In this document: piece after piece, positions 16,195 to 25,967 of the stretch
Numbering within the stretch: the stretch's first letter is position 1
Layout of the letters: every line of letters begins with the position of its first letter
Origin: Vallitalea pronyensis
GTDB lineage: Bacteria > Bacillota > Clostridia > Lachnospirales > Vallitaleaceae
Reading direction: 5' to 3'
Assembly: GCF_018141445.1 (NCBI RefSeq)
Contig: NZ_CP058649.1
Coordinates: forward strand, 515,001 to 579,000
Length of the DNA: 64,000 nucleotides
Notes under the pieces: model-generated
Told to the model about the DNA's origin: nothing
Databases searched by the model: none
The model's input: only the letters and a program-made list of their open reading frames with translations
Program-made: the position numbers and the translations under genes

Positions 16195-17520
16195 ATGGCA
16201 ATCGATACACAAAAAACACTTAGGAACAAGGTTATTTACGAAGTATATGTAAGAAGCCATGGCCCTCATGGTAATTTTGATGATGTAATGCATGATTTGG
16301 AGAGAATAAAAGGGCTTGGTGTTGACGTTGTATGGCTTATGCCCATACATCCTATCGGCAAGAAAAATAAAAAAGGACCTCTTGGCTGCCCGTATTCCAT
16401 CTCAGATTATAGAAAAGTGAATGACGAATATGGCAGCTTAGAAGATTTCATAAGGCTGATTGAAAAGATTCATGATCTGGATATGTTAATCATGATGGAT
16501 GTGGTCTATAACCATACGGCTCATGATAGTGTTTATTTGGACCAATACCCAGAATATTATTACCGAAAAGCAGATGGTGAATTAGGCAATAAAATAGCGG
16601 ACTGGTCGGACATTATAGACCTTGATTATCAACATAAAAGCCTGTGGGAAGAACAAATAAAGGCACTTGAATATTGGACGGAGTTAGGTGTTGACGGCTT
16701 TCGATGTGATGTTGCCCCTTTAGTGCCCATGGCATTTTGGGTGGAAGCAAGAAAAAGAATTAAGCAGGTTAATCCAGAGAGTATCTTACTTGCGGAAACG
16801 GTCCATCCTCATTTTATAGAACATGTAAGAAGTCAAGGATTCCCCATTGCGTCGGATAGTGAAACCTATGAAGCGTTTGATATCTGTTATGATTATGATA
16901 CACATGGTGAATTTTTAAAATATCTCTCAGGAGACATTGATTTAGAATCACTTCTAGAAAAAAAGCGTATGCAGGAGTATATTTACCCAGATAATTATGT
17001 GAAGTTAAGATTCTTAGAAAATCATGATCAGCCACGAATTGCTTCTCTTATAAAGGATGATCAACAATTGAAGATGTGGACTGCTTTTATGTTTTTTGAG
17101 AAGGGTACAACACTTTTATATGGGGGTCAAGAAGCAAAAGAAGATCTATCCCAGTCGTTATTTGATCGGGAGCTGATTAATTGGCAAGGTCTTGACCATG
17201 AGTTTAGTCAATTCCTTAGTCGATTAGCCACCTTCAAAAAAGAATCCATATTTGCGTATGGACATTATAAGATTCACACAATGACGAAAAAAGATATTAT
17301 TGTCGTCACCTATGTTGAACAGAATGAGTGGGCCATTGGTATCTTTAATGTTGGACTGAAAACAGGTCAATTAAAACTTGTAAGTCAAGAGGAAAGCCAT
17401 ATGCCCTTACCTGTTATAGAAGATGGATCTTATGTTAATTATTACACCATGGAAGATATAGCCGTGGAAAATCAAGTCATCCAGCTTATCAATGAACCCA
17501 TATGGATAAAGGTTATGTAA
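16195..17520 (+). CDS. Cytoplasmic GH13 alpha-glucan-degrading enzyme
   Basis: 441 residues without signal peptide. GH13 conserved regions: DVVYNHT, GVDGFRCDVAP (nucleophile Asp), ILLAETVHPHF (acid/base Glu), FLENHDQPR (transition-state Asp). Short, lacking the N-terminal neopullulanase domain, similar to small alpha-amylase or maltodextrin glucosidases. It probably splits imported maltodextrins. The start at 16195 is preferred: GGAAGGG lies about 11 bp upstream; an ATG directly after the malG stop (16171) would add MKEGKVIV and is possible with coupling. Fifth gene of the operon. Confidence 0.88.
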   Translation: MAIDTQKTLRNKVIYEVYVRSHGPHGNFDDVMHDLERIKGLGVDVVWLMPIHPIGKKNKKGPLGCPYSISDYRKVNDEYGSLEDFIRLIEKIHDLDMLIMMDVVYNHTAHDSVYLDQYPEYYYRKADGELGNKIADWSDIIDLDYQHKSLWEEQIKALEYWTELGVDGFRCDVAPLVPMAFWVEARKRIKQVNPESILLAETVHPHFIEHVRSQGFPIASDSETYEAFDICYDYDTHGEFLKYLSGDIDLESLLEKKRMQEYIYPDNYVKLRFLENHDQPRIASLIKDDQQLKMWTAFMFFEKGTTLLYGGQEAKEDLSQSLFDRELINWQGLDHEFSQFLSRLATFKKESIFAYGHYKIHTMTKKDIIVVTYVEQNEWAIGIFNVGLKTGQLKLVSQEESHMPLPVIEDGSYVNYYTMEDIAVENQVIQLINEPIWIKVM

Positions 17521-17545
17521 GAGAATCGAGGTTAGGAGTGAAAAG

Positions 17546-18895
17546 ATGCCAATAAAAGCAAGTAACATATTTAAAAGTTTTCTTATCTTATTAAGTATGA
17601 ACCTCTTATTGACAGCTTGTAGCCATAACAAGAAAGTCAAATGGATAGACGATGCGACGATTTATGAAGTGAATCTAAGGCAATATACAGAAGAAGGAAC
17701 CTTTGAAGCCTTTCAGGAGCATTTGCCAAGATTACAAGAATTAGGTGTAAAGATTTTATGGTTTATGCCTATTCATCCTATCTCTGAAACAAAAAGAAAA
17801 GGGACATTGGGATCTTATTATGCTGTTACAGATTATAAGGCTGTTAACCCGGAGTTTGGGACCATGGAAGATTTTAAGGACTTAGTAAAAGCATGTCATG
17901 ATATGGGGTTCAAAGTAATACTTGATTGGGTGGCCAATCATACGGGTTGGGATAATAAGTGGATTAGCGAACATCCAGAATGGTATACCCAATCCAATGG
18001 AAGGATTATTAAGCCCCCTGGAACCGATTGGTCCGATGTAGCGGATCTTAATTATAAGAATAAAGAGATGAGAAAGGCCATGAAAGACGCCATGGTTTTC
18101 TGGGTGAAAGAGTTAGATATTGATGGGTATCGATGTGATGTAGCTGGTAGTGTACCTGTGGACTTCTGGGAAGATGTATCCACAGCTTTACATAAAATAA
18201 AGCCTGTATTTATGTTAGCGGAAGATGGAGCTGATTATTCACTAATGGATAATGCCTTTGATGCTAATTATAACTGGCATTTGTTAGGCTCTATCAATAA
18301 AACGGCTAAAGAAGGCAGCACCGTAAGCCGTATTCGTTCAGATATAAGAAGAGGGGTATCGGCTTATCCAAAAGGCTCATTTCCCATGAATTTTATTACA
18401 AATCATGATGAAAATTCATGGAATGGCACAACAAAAGAAAGGCTAGGCGATGCTAAAGACCTGATGAATGCACTTATTTTTACCGCTCCAGGTATGCCGC
18501 TTATTTACTCAGGACAAGAGGCTTCACTCAATAAGCGACTGCAATTTTTTGAAAAAGATAACATTGATTGGTCTGACCTTACAGAACAAGAATTTTATAA
18601 GCAGCTGGTCACCCTTAAGAAGGATAATGAAGCCTTATGGAATGGTTCGGCAGGGGGAAATATAACCTTTATTGAAACAACAGAAAAACCTGTTCTTGCT
18701 TACGCTAGGGTAAAGGGCAAGAATAAAGTGATATTTATCGGCAACTTTACCAGCAAAGAAAACACGTTCTCTCTAAAAAAGATGGATGTAAGCGGCTCTT
18801 ATACCAACTATTTTAATGAAGAAGAAATAGTACTTGAAGAAGGTAAGACCCTTCAACTTGGCCCTTGGGATTTTTATATTTTTGTTAATAAATAA
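17546..18895 (+). CDS. Surface-anchored GH13 alpha-amylase-type lipoprotein
   Basis: 449 residues. Signal peptide with lipobox LLTAC (Cys near residue 25), so lipid-anchored outside the membrane. GH13 regions: DWVANHT, IDGYRCDVAG (nucleophile), FMLAED (acid/base), FITNHDENSW (third acid). It would shorten starch-like chains before import by the adjacent MalEFG-type transporter, while the related cytoplasmic GH13 acts afterwards. TAGGAGTG about 5 bp before the start. The two enzymes share layout, so an old duplication is likely. Confidence 0.88.
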   Translation: MPIKASNIFKSFLILLSMNLLLTACSHNKKVKWIDDATIYEVNLRQYTEEGTFEAFQEHLPRLQELGVKILWFMPIHPISETKRKGTLGSYYAVTDYKAVNPEFGTMEDFKDLVKACHDMGFKVILDWVANHTGWDNKWISEHPEWYTQSNGRIIKPPGTDWSDVADLNYKNKEMRKAMKDAMVFWVKELDIDGYRCDVAGSVPVDFWEDVSTALHKIKPVFMLAEDGADYSLMDNAFDANYNWHLLGSINKTAKEGSTVSRIRSDIRRGVSAYPKGSFPMNFITNHDENSWNGTTKERLGDAKDLMNALIFTAPGMPLIYSGQEASLNKRLQFFEKDNIDWSDLTEQEFYKQLVTLKKDNEALWNGSAGGNITFIETTEKPVLAYARVKGKNKVIFIGNFTSKENTFSLKKMDVSGSYTNYFNEEEIVLEEGKTLQLGPWDFYIFVNK

Positions 18896-18942
18896 AAATA
18901 ATTGGTCCTTTAATAAAGGGTTGGGTTTTGGATGATGAAAAG

Positions 18943-18998
18943 TACATATACGTATATGTAAAATTACATATTGCACTTTACGAAATGCTCATAAAGTG
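18943..18998 (+). promoter_or_regulatory. Operator-like palindromes upstream of second LacI regulator
   Basis: A perfect 18-bp palindrome TACATATACGTATATGTA (18943-18960) with central CG as in LacI-type operators, followed by CACTTTA (18974-18980) and TAAAGTG (18992-18998) as a second inverted repeat overlapping a promoter-like TTGCAC (18971-18976). Confidence 0.65.
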
Positions 18999-19034
18999 AT
19001 ACCATGGTAGAGAGAAAAACTTAGGAGGAAAACC

Positions 19035-20108
19035 ATGGAACGTTCTAAAAAAAGTAAGGTAACCTTACAGACCATAGCCGATAAGTTGCAAGTATCTAGG
19101 AATACTGTGTCAAAAGCTTTGAACGACCACGCGGATGTTGCTGAAGAGACCAAACAATTAATATACAGCACGGCGGTAGAATTGGGATATAAAAAGATTG
19201 GGATATTACAGAAGAAAGAATTACATATACAGAAACAAAGAGAAGAAGAAGCCAAGAAGGATATCAATAAAAATATTGCCTTTCTGAGCTATGGTCTTCA
19301 AGTAGAAGGTTCCTATTGGTCCCACATATTAAACGGGATCGAGGAAGTAGCAAGAGAACAGGGGTACAACGTGATCTTAGGTAGTATTAGCGAAGAGGAT
19401 GAGGAGCATTTAATATTACCTAATTGCGTCAGCAACGGGGCCATTGATGGCATTGTTTTAATGGGGTCCTTAAAAAAGGATTATGTAAAGAAGGTTATTG
19501 GTGGCGACATACCGACGGTTCTCATTGACACCTTTGCAGAGAAATATTACGGTCAAATAGGGGCGGATATCATCATGGTGAACAATGAAGAAAGTACAAG
19601 GATGTTAACAGAGCATCTTCTGGAGCAAGGCATTACAGATATCGGGTTTATTGGTGATATTACCTATTCTAAGAGTTTTCGAGAACGTTGGGAAGGCTTT
19701 CTTAGAGCCATGCAGGAGGCCAATGTGCCTGTGAACAGCGATTACTGTATTATTCACAATGAAGCTTTTCACTATCAACATCGAGAAGCTGTTGAAGAAG
19801 AGATGCAGAAGATGGTTAAGTTGCCTAGGGCGTTGGTTTGCGCCAATGATCGTGTTGCCATTAATGTCATCAGAGATATTAAAAGGAAAGGCATAAGGGT
19901 ACCGGAAGATGTTGCCATTGTTGGTTTTGATAACATAGATGAAGCCAAAATTATAGAACCTTCTTTGACCACAGTAAATATCTGTAAACGGGATTTGGGT
20001 CGACGTACCATGGATGAGTTAATCTGGCGCATTAAGAATCCAAACTATCCCTACGAAGTGATTCGGATGCATACAAAAGTGAAGATTAGAAAGTCAAGTA
20101 TTTGCTAA
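19035..20108 (+). CDS. LacI-family transcriptional regulator of the glycan operon
   Basis: 357 residues. LacI helix-turn-helix (VTLQTIADKLQVSRNTVSKALND), effector-binding domain with AIVGFDNIDEAKIIEPSLTTV. A 20-residue charged insertion (LHIQKQREEEAKKDINK) joins the two. TAGGAGG lies about 7 bp before the ATG. It is upstream of, and on the same strand as, the large binding-protein/permease operon and ends in its own long hairpin terminator; it likely controls that operon and itself. Effector unknown. Confidence 0.9.
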   Translation: MERSKKSKVTLQTIADKLQVSRNTVSKALNDHADVAEETKQLIYSTAVELGYKKIGILQKKELHIQKQREEEAKKDINKNIAFLSYGLQVEGSYWSHILNGIEEVAREQGYNVILGSISEEDEEHLILPNCVSNGAIDGIVLMGSLKKDYVKKVIGGDIPTVLIDTFAEKYYGQIGADIIMVNNEESTRMLTEHLLEQGITDIGFIGDITYSKSFRERWEGFLRAMQEANVPVNSDYCIIHNEAFHYQHREAVEEEMQKMVKLPRALVCANDRVAINVIRDIKRKGIRVPEDVAIVGFDNIDEAKIIEPSLTTVNICKRDLGRRTMDELIWRIKNPNYPYEVIRMHTKVKIRKSSIC

Positions 20109-20119
20109 TTGAAACAGAA

Positions 20120-20216
20120 AGCCATATAGGGTGATAGACACTTGTCAGATGGTTACCATGTTATAACATGATAACGGTAGTGGCCAAAAGTGCTTGTAAC
20201 CCTATATGGCTTTTTT
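20120..20216 (+). terminator. Long branched hairpin terminator
   Basis: Outer stem 13 bp (20120-20132 AGCCATATAGGGT with 20199-20211) followed by TTTTTTA. The 66-nt interior forms more pairs, including the nearly perfect GTTACCATGTTA/TAACATGATAAC around 20152-20175. Unusually long for a terminator. Confidence 0.85.
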
Positions 20217-20454
20217 ATGTGCAAAAATAGATTTTATTAGCGTGTTTTACCCAACATATTATCAAGCTTACCCATCACATTGTCAAAAATTATAAAGATA
20301 AAATCATGTAAAATAATAATATTATGTGTAATATGGTGAAAAATACATAAATGCATTACATGTTAAGTCATTTAAACATTATTTTATTTAAACAAATATC
20401 ACAAAAAAGGCTGTTAAAAATAGCTTGTACTGGTAAAAAACGGGGAAATCCATA

Positions 20455-20538
20455 TTGACCATTCATGAAAAATATGGTAAAATCAATAACGTACTAATGA
20501 ATTATCACTATTTTACATATTGGTAATATGGTGATAAT
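20455..20538 (+). promoter_or_regulatory. Promoter and palindromic element of the glycan operon
   Basis: TTGACC (20455-20460), 17 bp, TAAAAT (20478-20483). Downstream, ATTATCAC (20501-20508) and GTGATAAT (20531-20538) are perfect inverted arms enclosing another, CATATT/AATATG (20516-20521/20525-20530). The element may be an operator or a 5' UTR hairpin. The rest of the 485-bp gap (20217-20454) is AT-rich without a gene. Confidence 0.68.
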
Positions 20539-20593
20539 GTGTAAAAAGAAGAGGGTAATTGTCAATCTATGAAAAACAAAGGGAGGGTTTTAC

Positions 20594-22069
20594 ATGAAAT
20601 GCGTTAAAAAAATGATGTGTCTATGCTTAATACTAGCCATGGTAGCTGTATTGAGCGCATGCAGTAAGGCAGAGAAGACAGATACACCTGCCAAGGATAA
20701 TGAGGGTGATCATCAGCAGGTAGAGCAACAGGATGATAAACAGGAAGAAAAGGATGACCAGCAAGAAGAAGAAAAAGAACCCGAAGTCGTTGAAGAAACC
20801 TATGATTTAGGTGGTCGTGTTATCCGTTTTGTCACACAAAACCTAAATGAAGATAACCCTTTCCATGAGGAAGCGCCACAAAATGAGGATACTGAAAACA
20901 GACAAAAAATACATAAGCAAGTGGAAGAAAAATATAATGTGAAGATTGAATATGTGGCCTATCAAAAGCCAGAAGAAGAAAGAGCAGAAGAAATTATGAC
21001 CTCCGTTCTTGCCGGTGAGCCCATTGCGGATATTGCAAGAATCAGCTCCTACTATGTGAGTCAATTAGCCGCAGGTGATTTCTTAGAGCCTATTGACGCT
21101 TATTTAGATGATATTCAGCTACCGGATTTTTCGTTGCAGGTAGGTGCCTTTAAAGGAAAACATTTTGGTTTTGATACAGCATTTATGGGTGGGGACCAAG
21201 GTCTATTTTTTAATAAACGATTAGTGGAAGAAGCAGGTCTTGAAAATCCCACAGCGGTTCATAAACGTGGTGAGTGGACATTTGATACCTTTATGGAATA
21301 CGCACGTGAATTAAAGCAAGTACTGCCAGAAGATATCCATCCCATCAGCATGGACCCTGCATATTTTGGCTTATTCATTGTGGGTGCTAATGGTGGCTCC
21401 ATTCTCGATCCAGATACAAATGAAGTGGCCTTTACACGTCCTGAGTCCATCGAAGCCATTGAATACTTACAGAAATTCTATCAAGAAGGACTGGTTATGC
21501 CTGTTCCAACAGATGCTGAAGGGGAGAAATCTTACTGGAGTGGACCAAGAGATGCTTTTAAACAAGGTCAATCCGTATTCACCCATGGTCACATCTGGGA
21601 AGCGGCATATGGCTATAACAATGACCTAGAAGATGAATGGGGCTATGTACCTTTCCCCTATGGACCTAACGTAAAATCTGATTTTAGCAATTACCATACA
21701 GCGGTATTTGACAGCGGCGCTAAGGTTATCTTAAAAGGTTCGAAAGACCCTGAAATGGTATTGAGAATCTGGCACGATTTAATGTGGCTAGACCATTATC
21801 CAACATTAGATGAAGCAAAAGAAGAATTCGCTCTAAACAATGAATCCATATTCCCAGAAGAAGAATCCATTGAAGCCATGAATTGGGCAAGGGAACGGGC
21901 TTATATTGAACGGATCACCATGTTTAGAACGGCAGATACAAGTGCCTATAGCTTTTATGGAAAATCAATAAGAGGTATTGCAGAAGAAGGTTTATCCGTC
22001 AGATCAACGTTAGAGAGTATTGCAAGTGAAGTAGAATCCGTTGTCAAACAAGCAACTGGTGAACAGTAA
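20594..22069 (+). CDS. Extracellular solute-binding lipoprotein (first of the glycan operon)
   Basis: 491 residues. Signal peptide with lipobox VLSAC (Cys about 23), then a 45-residue linker almost wholly of Asp, Glu, Gln and Lys (residues 26-70) that would hold the binding domain off the membrane. Binding domain of sugar family 1: GGRVIRFVTQNLNEDNPF, DIARISSYYVSQLAAGDFLEPID, LFFNKRLVEEAGLENP. GGGAGGG before the ATG. First gene after the promoter; a long hairpin separates it from the second binding protein, so it can be made in excess. Ligand unknown. Confidence 0.88.
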   Translation: MKCVKKMMCLCLILAMVAVLSACSKAEKTDTPAKDNEGDHQQVEQQDDKQEEKDDQQEEEKEPEVVEETYDLGGRVIRFVTQNLNEDNPFHEEAPQNEDTENRQKIHKQVEEKYNVKIEYVAYQKPEEERAEEIMTSVLAGEPIADIARISSYYVSQLAAGDFLEPIDAYLDDIQLPDFSLQVGAFKGKHFGFDTAFMGGDQGLFFNKRLVEEAGLENPTAVHKRGEWTFDTFMEYARELKQVLPEDIHPISMDPAYFGLFIVGANGGSILDPDTNEVAFTRPESIEAIEYLQKFYQEGLVMPVPTDAEGEKSYWSGPRDAFKQGQSVFTHGHIWEAAYGYNNDLEDEWGYVPFPYGPNVKSDFSNYHTAVFDSGAKVILKGSKDPEMVLRIWHDLMWLDHYPTLDEAKEEFALNNESIFPEEESIEAMNWARERAYIERITMFRTADTSAYSFYGKSIRGIAEEGLSVRSTLESIASEVESVVKQATGEQ

Positions 22070-22080
22070 TACAGATGAAA

Positions 22081-22155
22081 AGGGCTGTCTCAGAAGCATA
22101 ATCGTTGGTTCGCGTTTTATCATGGCTATGCTTTTGATAAGACAGCCCTGTTTTC
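22081..22155 (+). terminator. Long hairpin (partial terminator) between the two binding-protein genes
   Basis: AGGGCTGTCT (22081-22090) pairs with AGACAGCCCT (22140-22149), extended by CAGAAGCATA (22091-22100) with TATGCTTTTG (22127-22136), followed by GTTTTCTT. Since the operon appears to continue, it probably acts as a leaky terminator or mRNA stabiliser. Confidence 0.78.
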
Positions 22156-22200
22156 TTAAAACAAATGGTCCATTTTAATAATATAAGGAGGTCGTTATGG

Positions 22201-25035
22201 GTGGGTAAAACATTAATAGGGTTTTTAGCGTTACTATTTCTAATGGGTATAGGCACAACAAGTCATGCGGCGGAGAACGTGACGTATGGCGACTATTTAA
22301 AAGCACATCAAGAGAAGCCCCATGCCTCTGCATCCATAACCATTCAGGGTGAAGATGAACTTTCAAGGGGACATACCGTATTGCATCAATATAGAGGTCT
22401 TACAGGAAAAGCCATTTTAATGGATGCAACCAGTAATGGCCACTGGGCATTTGTTGTGCCAGAAGATGGCCTATATGCCCTAAGGGTTCACTATTATCCC
22501 ATTGAAGGAAAAAGTGCATCCATTGAACGACAATTACGTATTGATGGTAAAATCCCATTTAAAGAAGCCGGTAACATCATCTTTAGCCGAGTATGGGGCA
22601 ATAAATCTGATACCATTGTAAAAGACATTAACAATAATGATCTAAGACCCCTTCAGATAGAAAAACCCCGTTGGCGTGATACTTATGTGCAAGATACACA
22701 AGGCTATTATTCAGAACCTTATGTGTTTTATCTCACGAAAGGTCAGCATCACATGACATTAGAATCAATCCGAGAACCTATGGTAATTGATTATATGGTA
22801 TTTGAACCATTAGAGCAGTTTAAAAGCTATGACGAAGTAGCAGCTGATTATAAGGAAATGGGCTATAAGCCGGTAGAAGATGTGCATATGGTCATAGAAG
22901 GGGAATCTGCTGTGGAGAAATCTTCCCCAACACTGTACCCCCTAAACGATCGCACCAGTCCACTGACCAGCCCTTATCATCATACAAAGATAAGAATGAA
23001 TACAATAGGCGGCTATAACTGGCGTATTCCAGGGGATTGGATGACTTGGAAAGTAGAAGTGCCTAAAGACGGACTCTATAAGCTGTCTATGCGTTGTCGT
23101 CAAAACTTTCTAAGAGGTATTTATGCTACAAGACGTTTAATGATTGATGGCAAAAAGCCTTTTAAAGAAGCCGAACAATTTAAGTTTTATTATAAAAAAG
23201 ATTGGGACATCTATCATTTTGGAAATGAAGAAGAGCCTTATTTATTCTACCTAACCAAGGGTACGCATGACATGACATTAGACATTGGATTAGGTGATCT
23301 GGGGCTTATCTTTCAGAAGGCAGAACATTCCCTTGAAGAGCTGAATGAGCTATATCGCAAAATTATCATGATTACAGGGAATGTGCCGGATAAATTTAGA
23401 GATTATCAATTAGATAAACAGATTCCTGAGCTGGTAGAAACCCTCAAAACACAATCGGAAGCCCTGCATACCATCACATCTGAACTGGAACGGGTAACGG
23501 GAGAAAAAAGTGATCAAACGGTCATACTCAGTAAACTTCACTATCAAACCAAGGATTTTAGTGAGCATGTTGACAGTATTCCTTCACGATTGGATGTGTT
23601 TAAAAATAACATAACAGGTCTTGGGGCTTGGGTGGTTAGTGCCAAGGAACAGCCCCTTGAAATTGATTACTTAATGCTTTCTTCCCCAGAACAAGAGATG
23701 CCTCGTACCAAAGCCACTTTTTGGGAAAAGGCCAAACATCTGGTGATGGGCTTTTTTGCTTCTTTTTCAGAGGACTATACTGCGCTCGGTTTAACGAAAG
23801 AATTACAGTCCAAGGAGAAGATTAAGGTATGGATGAGTGGCGGAAGAGACCAAGCCAATATATTACGGCTTATGATTGATGAAATGTTTACACCTGTAAC
23901 GGGTATTCAAGTGGATTTGCAGTTGGTAGGCCAAACGGTACTCTTACCGGCTACCTTAGGTGGTAGAGGACCAGATGTAGCCATGTTATTAACCAATGAT
24001 ATTCCTGTCAATTATGCCATGCGTCGAGCGGTGTATGATATTTCCAAGTTTGATGATTTTGATGAGGTGAAGGAGCGATTCCTGGCAAGCAGTCTTGTAC
24101 CCTATACCTATAAAGACGGCGTCTATGCCTTGCCGGATCAGCAATGGTTTCCTATGTTATTCTATCGCAAAAGCATTTTAGAGGAATTAGACATTGACAT
24201 TCCACAGACCTGGGACGATCTCATCAACCTGATTCCTGCATTACAAAAGAATAACTTGGAGATTGCCCTCCAATTAGAATCCGATATGGATCGGGTACAG
24301 CGGCAAATGATGGTATTGCCTGTTAACAGCATATTTTCTGCATTACTCTATCAACATGGAGGCAACCTCTATACAGGGGATGCTAGAAAGAGTGCTTTGG
24401 ATTCAAAAATAGCCATGGAAGCCTTTAAACAATGGTCAGATTTCTATACCAGTTATAAACTGCCTCTCCAAGCCAACTTCTATAACCGATTCCGTACAGG
24501 GGAAATACCCATCGGTATCGTGGATTATTCCTATTACAATAGTTTGGTGGTGTTCGCACCAGATATTAGAGGCGATTGGGATTTTGCACCGATACCGGGT
24601 ACCATAAAGCCTAATGGGCAGATAGACAGAAGCATAGGCGGTAGTGGTTTAGGCACCATTTTATTAGAGCATTCCAAATACAAAGAAGCATCATGGGCCT
24701 TTATGAAGTGGTGGACAGAGAAAGATACACAAGTCCGTTTTGGTAGAGAAATGGAAGGCATCTTAGGAGCAGCCGCAAGGTATCCTACGGCTAATGTAGA
24801 GGCTTTACAAGAATTACCTTGGCCGGCAAAAGACCTGAAAGCTCTTAATGAGCAATGGAAATGGGTAAAAGGTATACCAGAAGTACCTGGTGGGTATCTC
24901 ACAGGTCGCTATGTGGATAATGCCCTTAAAAAAGTCATTGATGAAGGAACGAATCCAAGAGATAGTTTATACGAATATGTGGATATGATTAACACCGAAA
25001 TGGTGATTAAGCGAAAAGAATTTGGAGAAAGGTGA
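22201..25035 (+). CDS. Two-part solute-binding protein: duplicated carbohydrate-binding-like domains plus ABC binding domain
   Basis: 944 residues. Start is a GTG at 22201, 9 bp after AAGGAGG; the ATG at 22197 is out of frame. Signal peptide (LIGFLALLFLMGIGTTSHA) without lipobox Cys. Residues about 45-205 and 230-375 are two related beta-rich units, each with a GE(D/S) start, LRIDGKIPFKEA / LMIDGKKPFKEA, and PYVFYLTKG / PYLFYLTKG, resembling CBM35-like galactose-binding folds. A helical section (380-520) follows, then a sugar-binding-protein domain (IKVWMSGGRDQANILRLMID ... GRGPDVAMLLTND ... DGVYALPDQQWFPMLFYRKS). The GTGA at its end overlaps the next permease start. Likely captures a polymeric or branched glycan. 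Confidence 0.85.
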   Translation: MGKTLIGFLALLFLMGIGTTSHAAENVTYGDYLKAHQEKPHASASITIQGEDELSRGHTVLHQYRGLTGKAILMDATSNGHWAFVVPEDGLYALRVHYYPIEGKSASIERQLRIDGKIPFKEAGNIIFSRVWGNKSDTIVKDINNNDLRPLQIEKPRWRDTYVQDTQGYYSEPYVFYLTKGQHHMTLESIREPMVIDYMVFEPLEQFKSYDEVAADYKEMGYKPVEDVHMVIEGESAVEKSSPTLYPLNDRTSPLTSPYHHTKIRMNTIGGYNWRIPGDWMTWKVEVPKDGLYKLSMRCRQNFLRGIYATRRLMIDGKKPFKEAEQFKFYYKKDWDIYHFGNEEEPYLFYLTKGTHDMTLDIGLGDLGLIFQKAEHSLEELNELYRKIIMITGNVPDKFRDYQLDKQIPELVETLKTQSEALHTITSELERVTGEKSDQTVILSKLHYQTKDFSEHVDSIPSRLDVFKNNITGLGAWVVSAKEQPLEIDYLMLSSPEQEMPRTKATFWEKAKHLVMGFFASFSEDYTALGLTKELQSKEKIKVWMSGGRDQANILRLMIDEMFTPVTGIQVDLQLVGQTVLLPATLGGRGPDVAMLLTNDIPVNYAMRRAVYDISKFDDFDEVKERFLASSLVPYTYKDGVYALPDQQWFPMLFYRKSILEELDIDIPQTWDDLINLIPALQKNNLEIALQLESDMDRVQRQMMVLPVNSIFSALLYQHGGNLYTGDARKSALDSKIAMEAFKQWSDFYTSYKLPLQANFYNRFRTGEIPIGIVDYSYYNSLVVFAPDIRGDWDFAPIPGTIKPNGQIDRSIGGSGLGTILLEHSKYKEASWAFMKWWTEKDTQVRFGREMEGILGAAARYPTANVEALQELPWPAKDLKALNEQWKWVKGIPEVPGGYLTGRYVDNALKKVIDEGTNPRDSLYEYVDMINTEMVIKRKEFGER

Positions 25036-25967
25036 TTAACAGGATGAAAAAAAACCTTCCTATCCATAAAAAATTCAAGGATAAATTAGCAATAATCAAA
25101 AAGCATAAGCAAAGTTATGTGTTGATGGCACCTTACATGATTTTATTCTTTATGTTTACAGTGGTACCTGTTGTCATGTCCATGGTGCTAAGCTTTACCT
25201 ATTTTAATATTTTGGAATCGCCACGTTTTATTGGGTGGTATAACTATATCCGGTTATTTTTAGAAGATGATGTGTTCTTGATTGCTGTAAAAAATACATT
25301 TCTTTTAGCCACCATAACAGGCCCTGTCAGCTATTTATTAGCCTTCTTATTTGCTTGGCTGATTAATGAGTTATCCCCGAAAGTGAGAGCAGTCATGACC
25401 TTGGTCTTCTATGCACCCTCTATATCAGGTAATGCCTACCTTATCTGGATGCTGGTATTCTCAGGAGACATGTATGGCTATGCCAATGCCTTCTTCATGC
25501 GCATCGGTGTTCTCCATGAGCCCATTCAATGGCTGCAAAGTACCAATTGGGTACTACCCATTATTATTCTCGTTCAGTTATGGCTCAGCTTAGGGGTAAG
25601 TTTCTTAGCCTTTATAGCAGGACTTCAGAACGTGGACCGGAACTTATATGAAGCTGCCGCAATTGACGGGGTACGTAATCGATGGCAGGAGTTATGGTTC
25701 ATTACTTTGCCAAGCATGCGGCCTCAGCTGTTATTTGGTGCCGTTATACAGATTACAACGTCATTAGCCATAGCGGATGTATCCATTCAACTGGCAGGAT
25801 TTCCAAGTGTTCAATACGCAGGACATACGGTTGTTACTCATCTCATTGATTATGGCACCATTCGGTTTGAAATGGGGTATGCTTCCGCCATAGCTACCGT
25901 TCTGTTTTTTGCCATGCTGTTAACGAATCTTCTCGTACAAAAAATATTAAGAAGGGTGGGCACATAG
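25032..25967 (+). CDS. Sugar ABC importer permease (MalF/LplB type)
   Basis: 311 residues, six membrane segments, EAA loop LYEAAAIDGVRNRWQELWFITLP. GTG start overlaps the stop of the upstream binding protein (GTGA); an ATG at 25044 is the alternative. First of a permease pair with the next gene. Confidence 0.9.
   Translation: MINRMKKNLPIHKKFKDKLAIIKKHKQSYVLMAPYMILFFMFTVVPVVMSMVLSFTYFNILESPRFIGWYNYIRLFLEDDVFLIAVKNTFLLATITGPVSYLLAFLFAWLINELSPKVRAVMTLVFYAPSISGNAYLIWMLVFSGDMYGYANAFFMRIGVLHEPIQWLQSTNWVLPIIILVQLWLSLGVSFLAFIAGLQNVDRNLYEAAAIDGVRNRWQELWFITLPSMRPQLLFGAVIQITTSLAIADVSIQLAGFPSVQYAGHTVVTHLIDYGTIRFEMGYASAIATVLFFAMLLTNLLVQKILRRVGT

Noticed and set aside
18895..18935. Weak hairpin CCTTTA/TAAAGG after the second GH13 gene as terminator
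   Set aside because: Stem is short and has only a broken T-run; termination is likely somewhere here but cannot be fixed on this element.
24534..24902. Minus-strand frame of 122 residues
   Set aside because: Lies wholly within the binding-protein domain of the gene at 22201-25035; no start signals.
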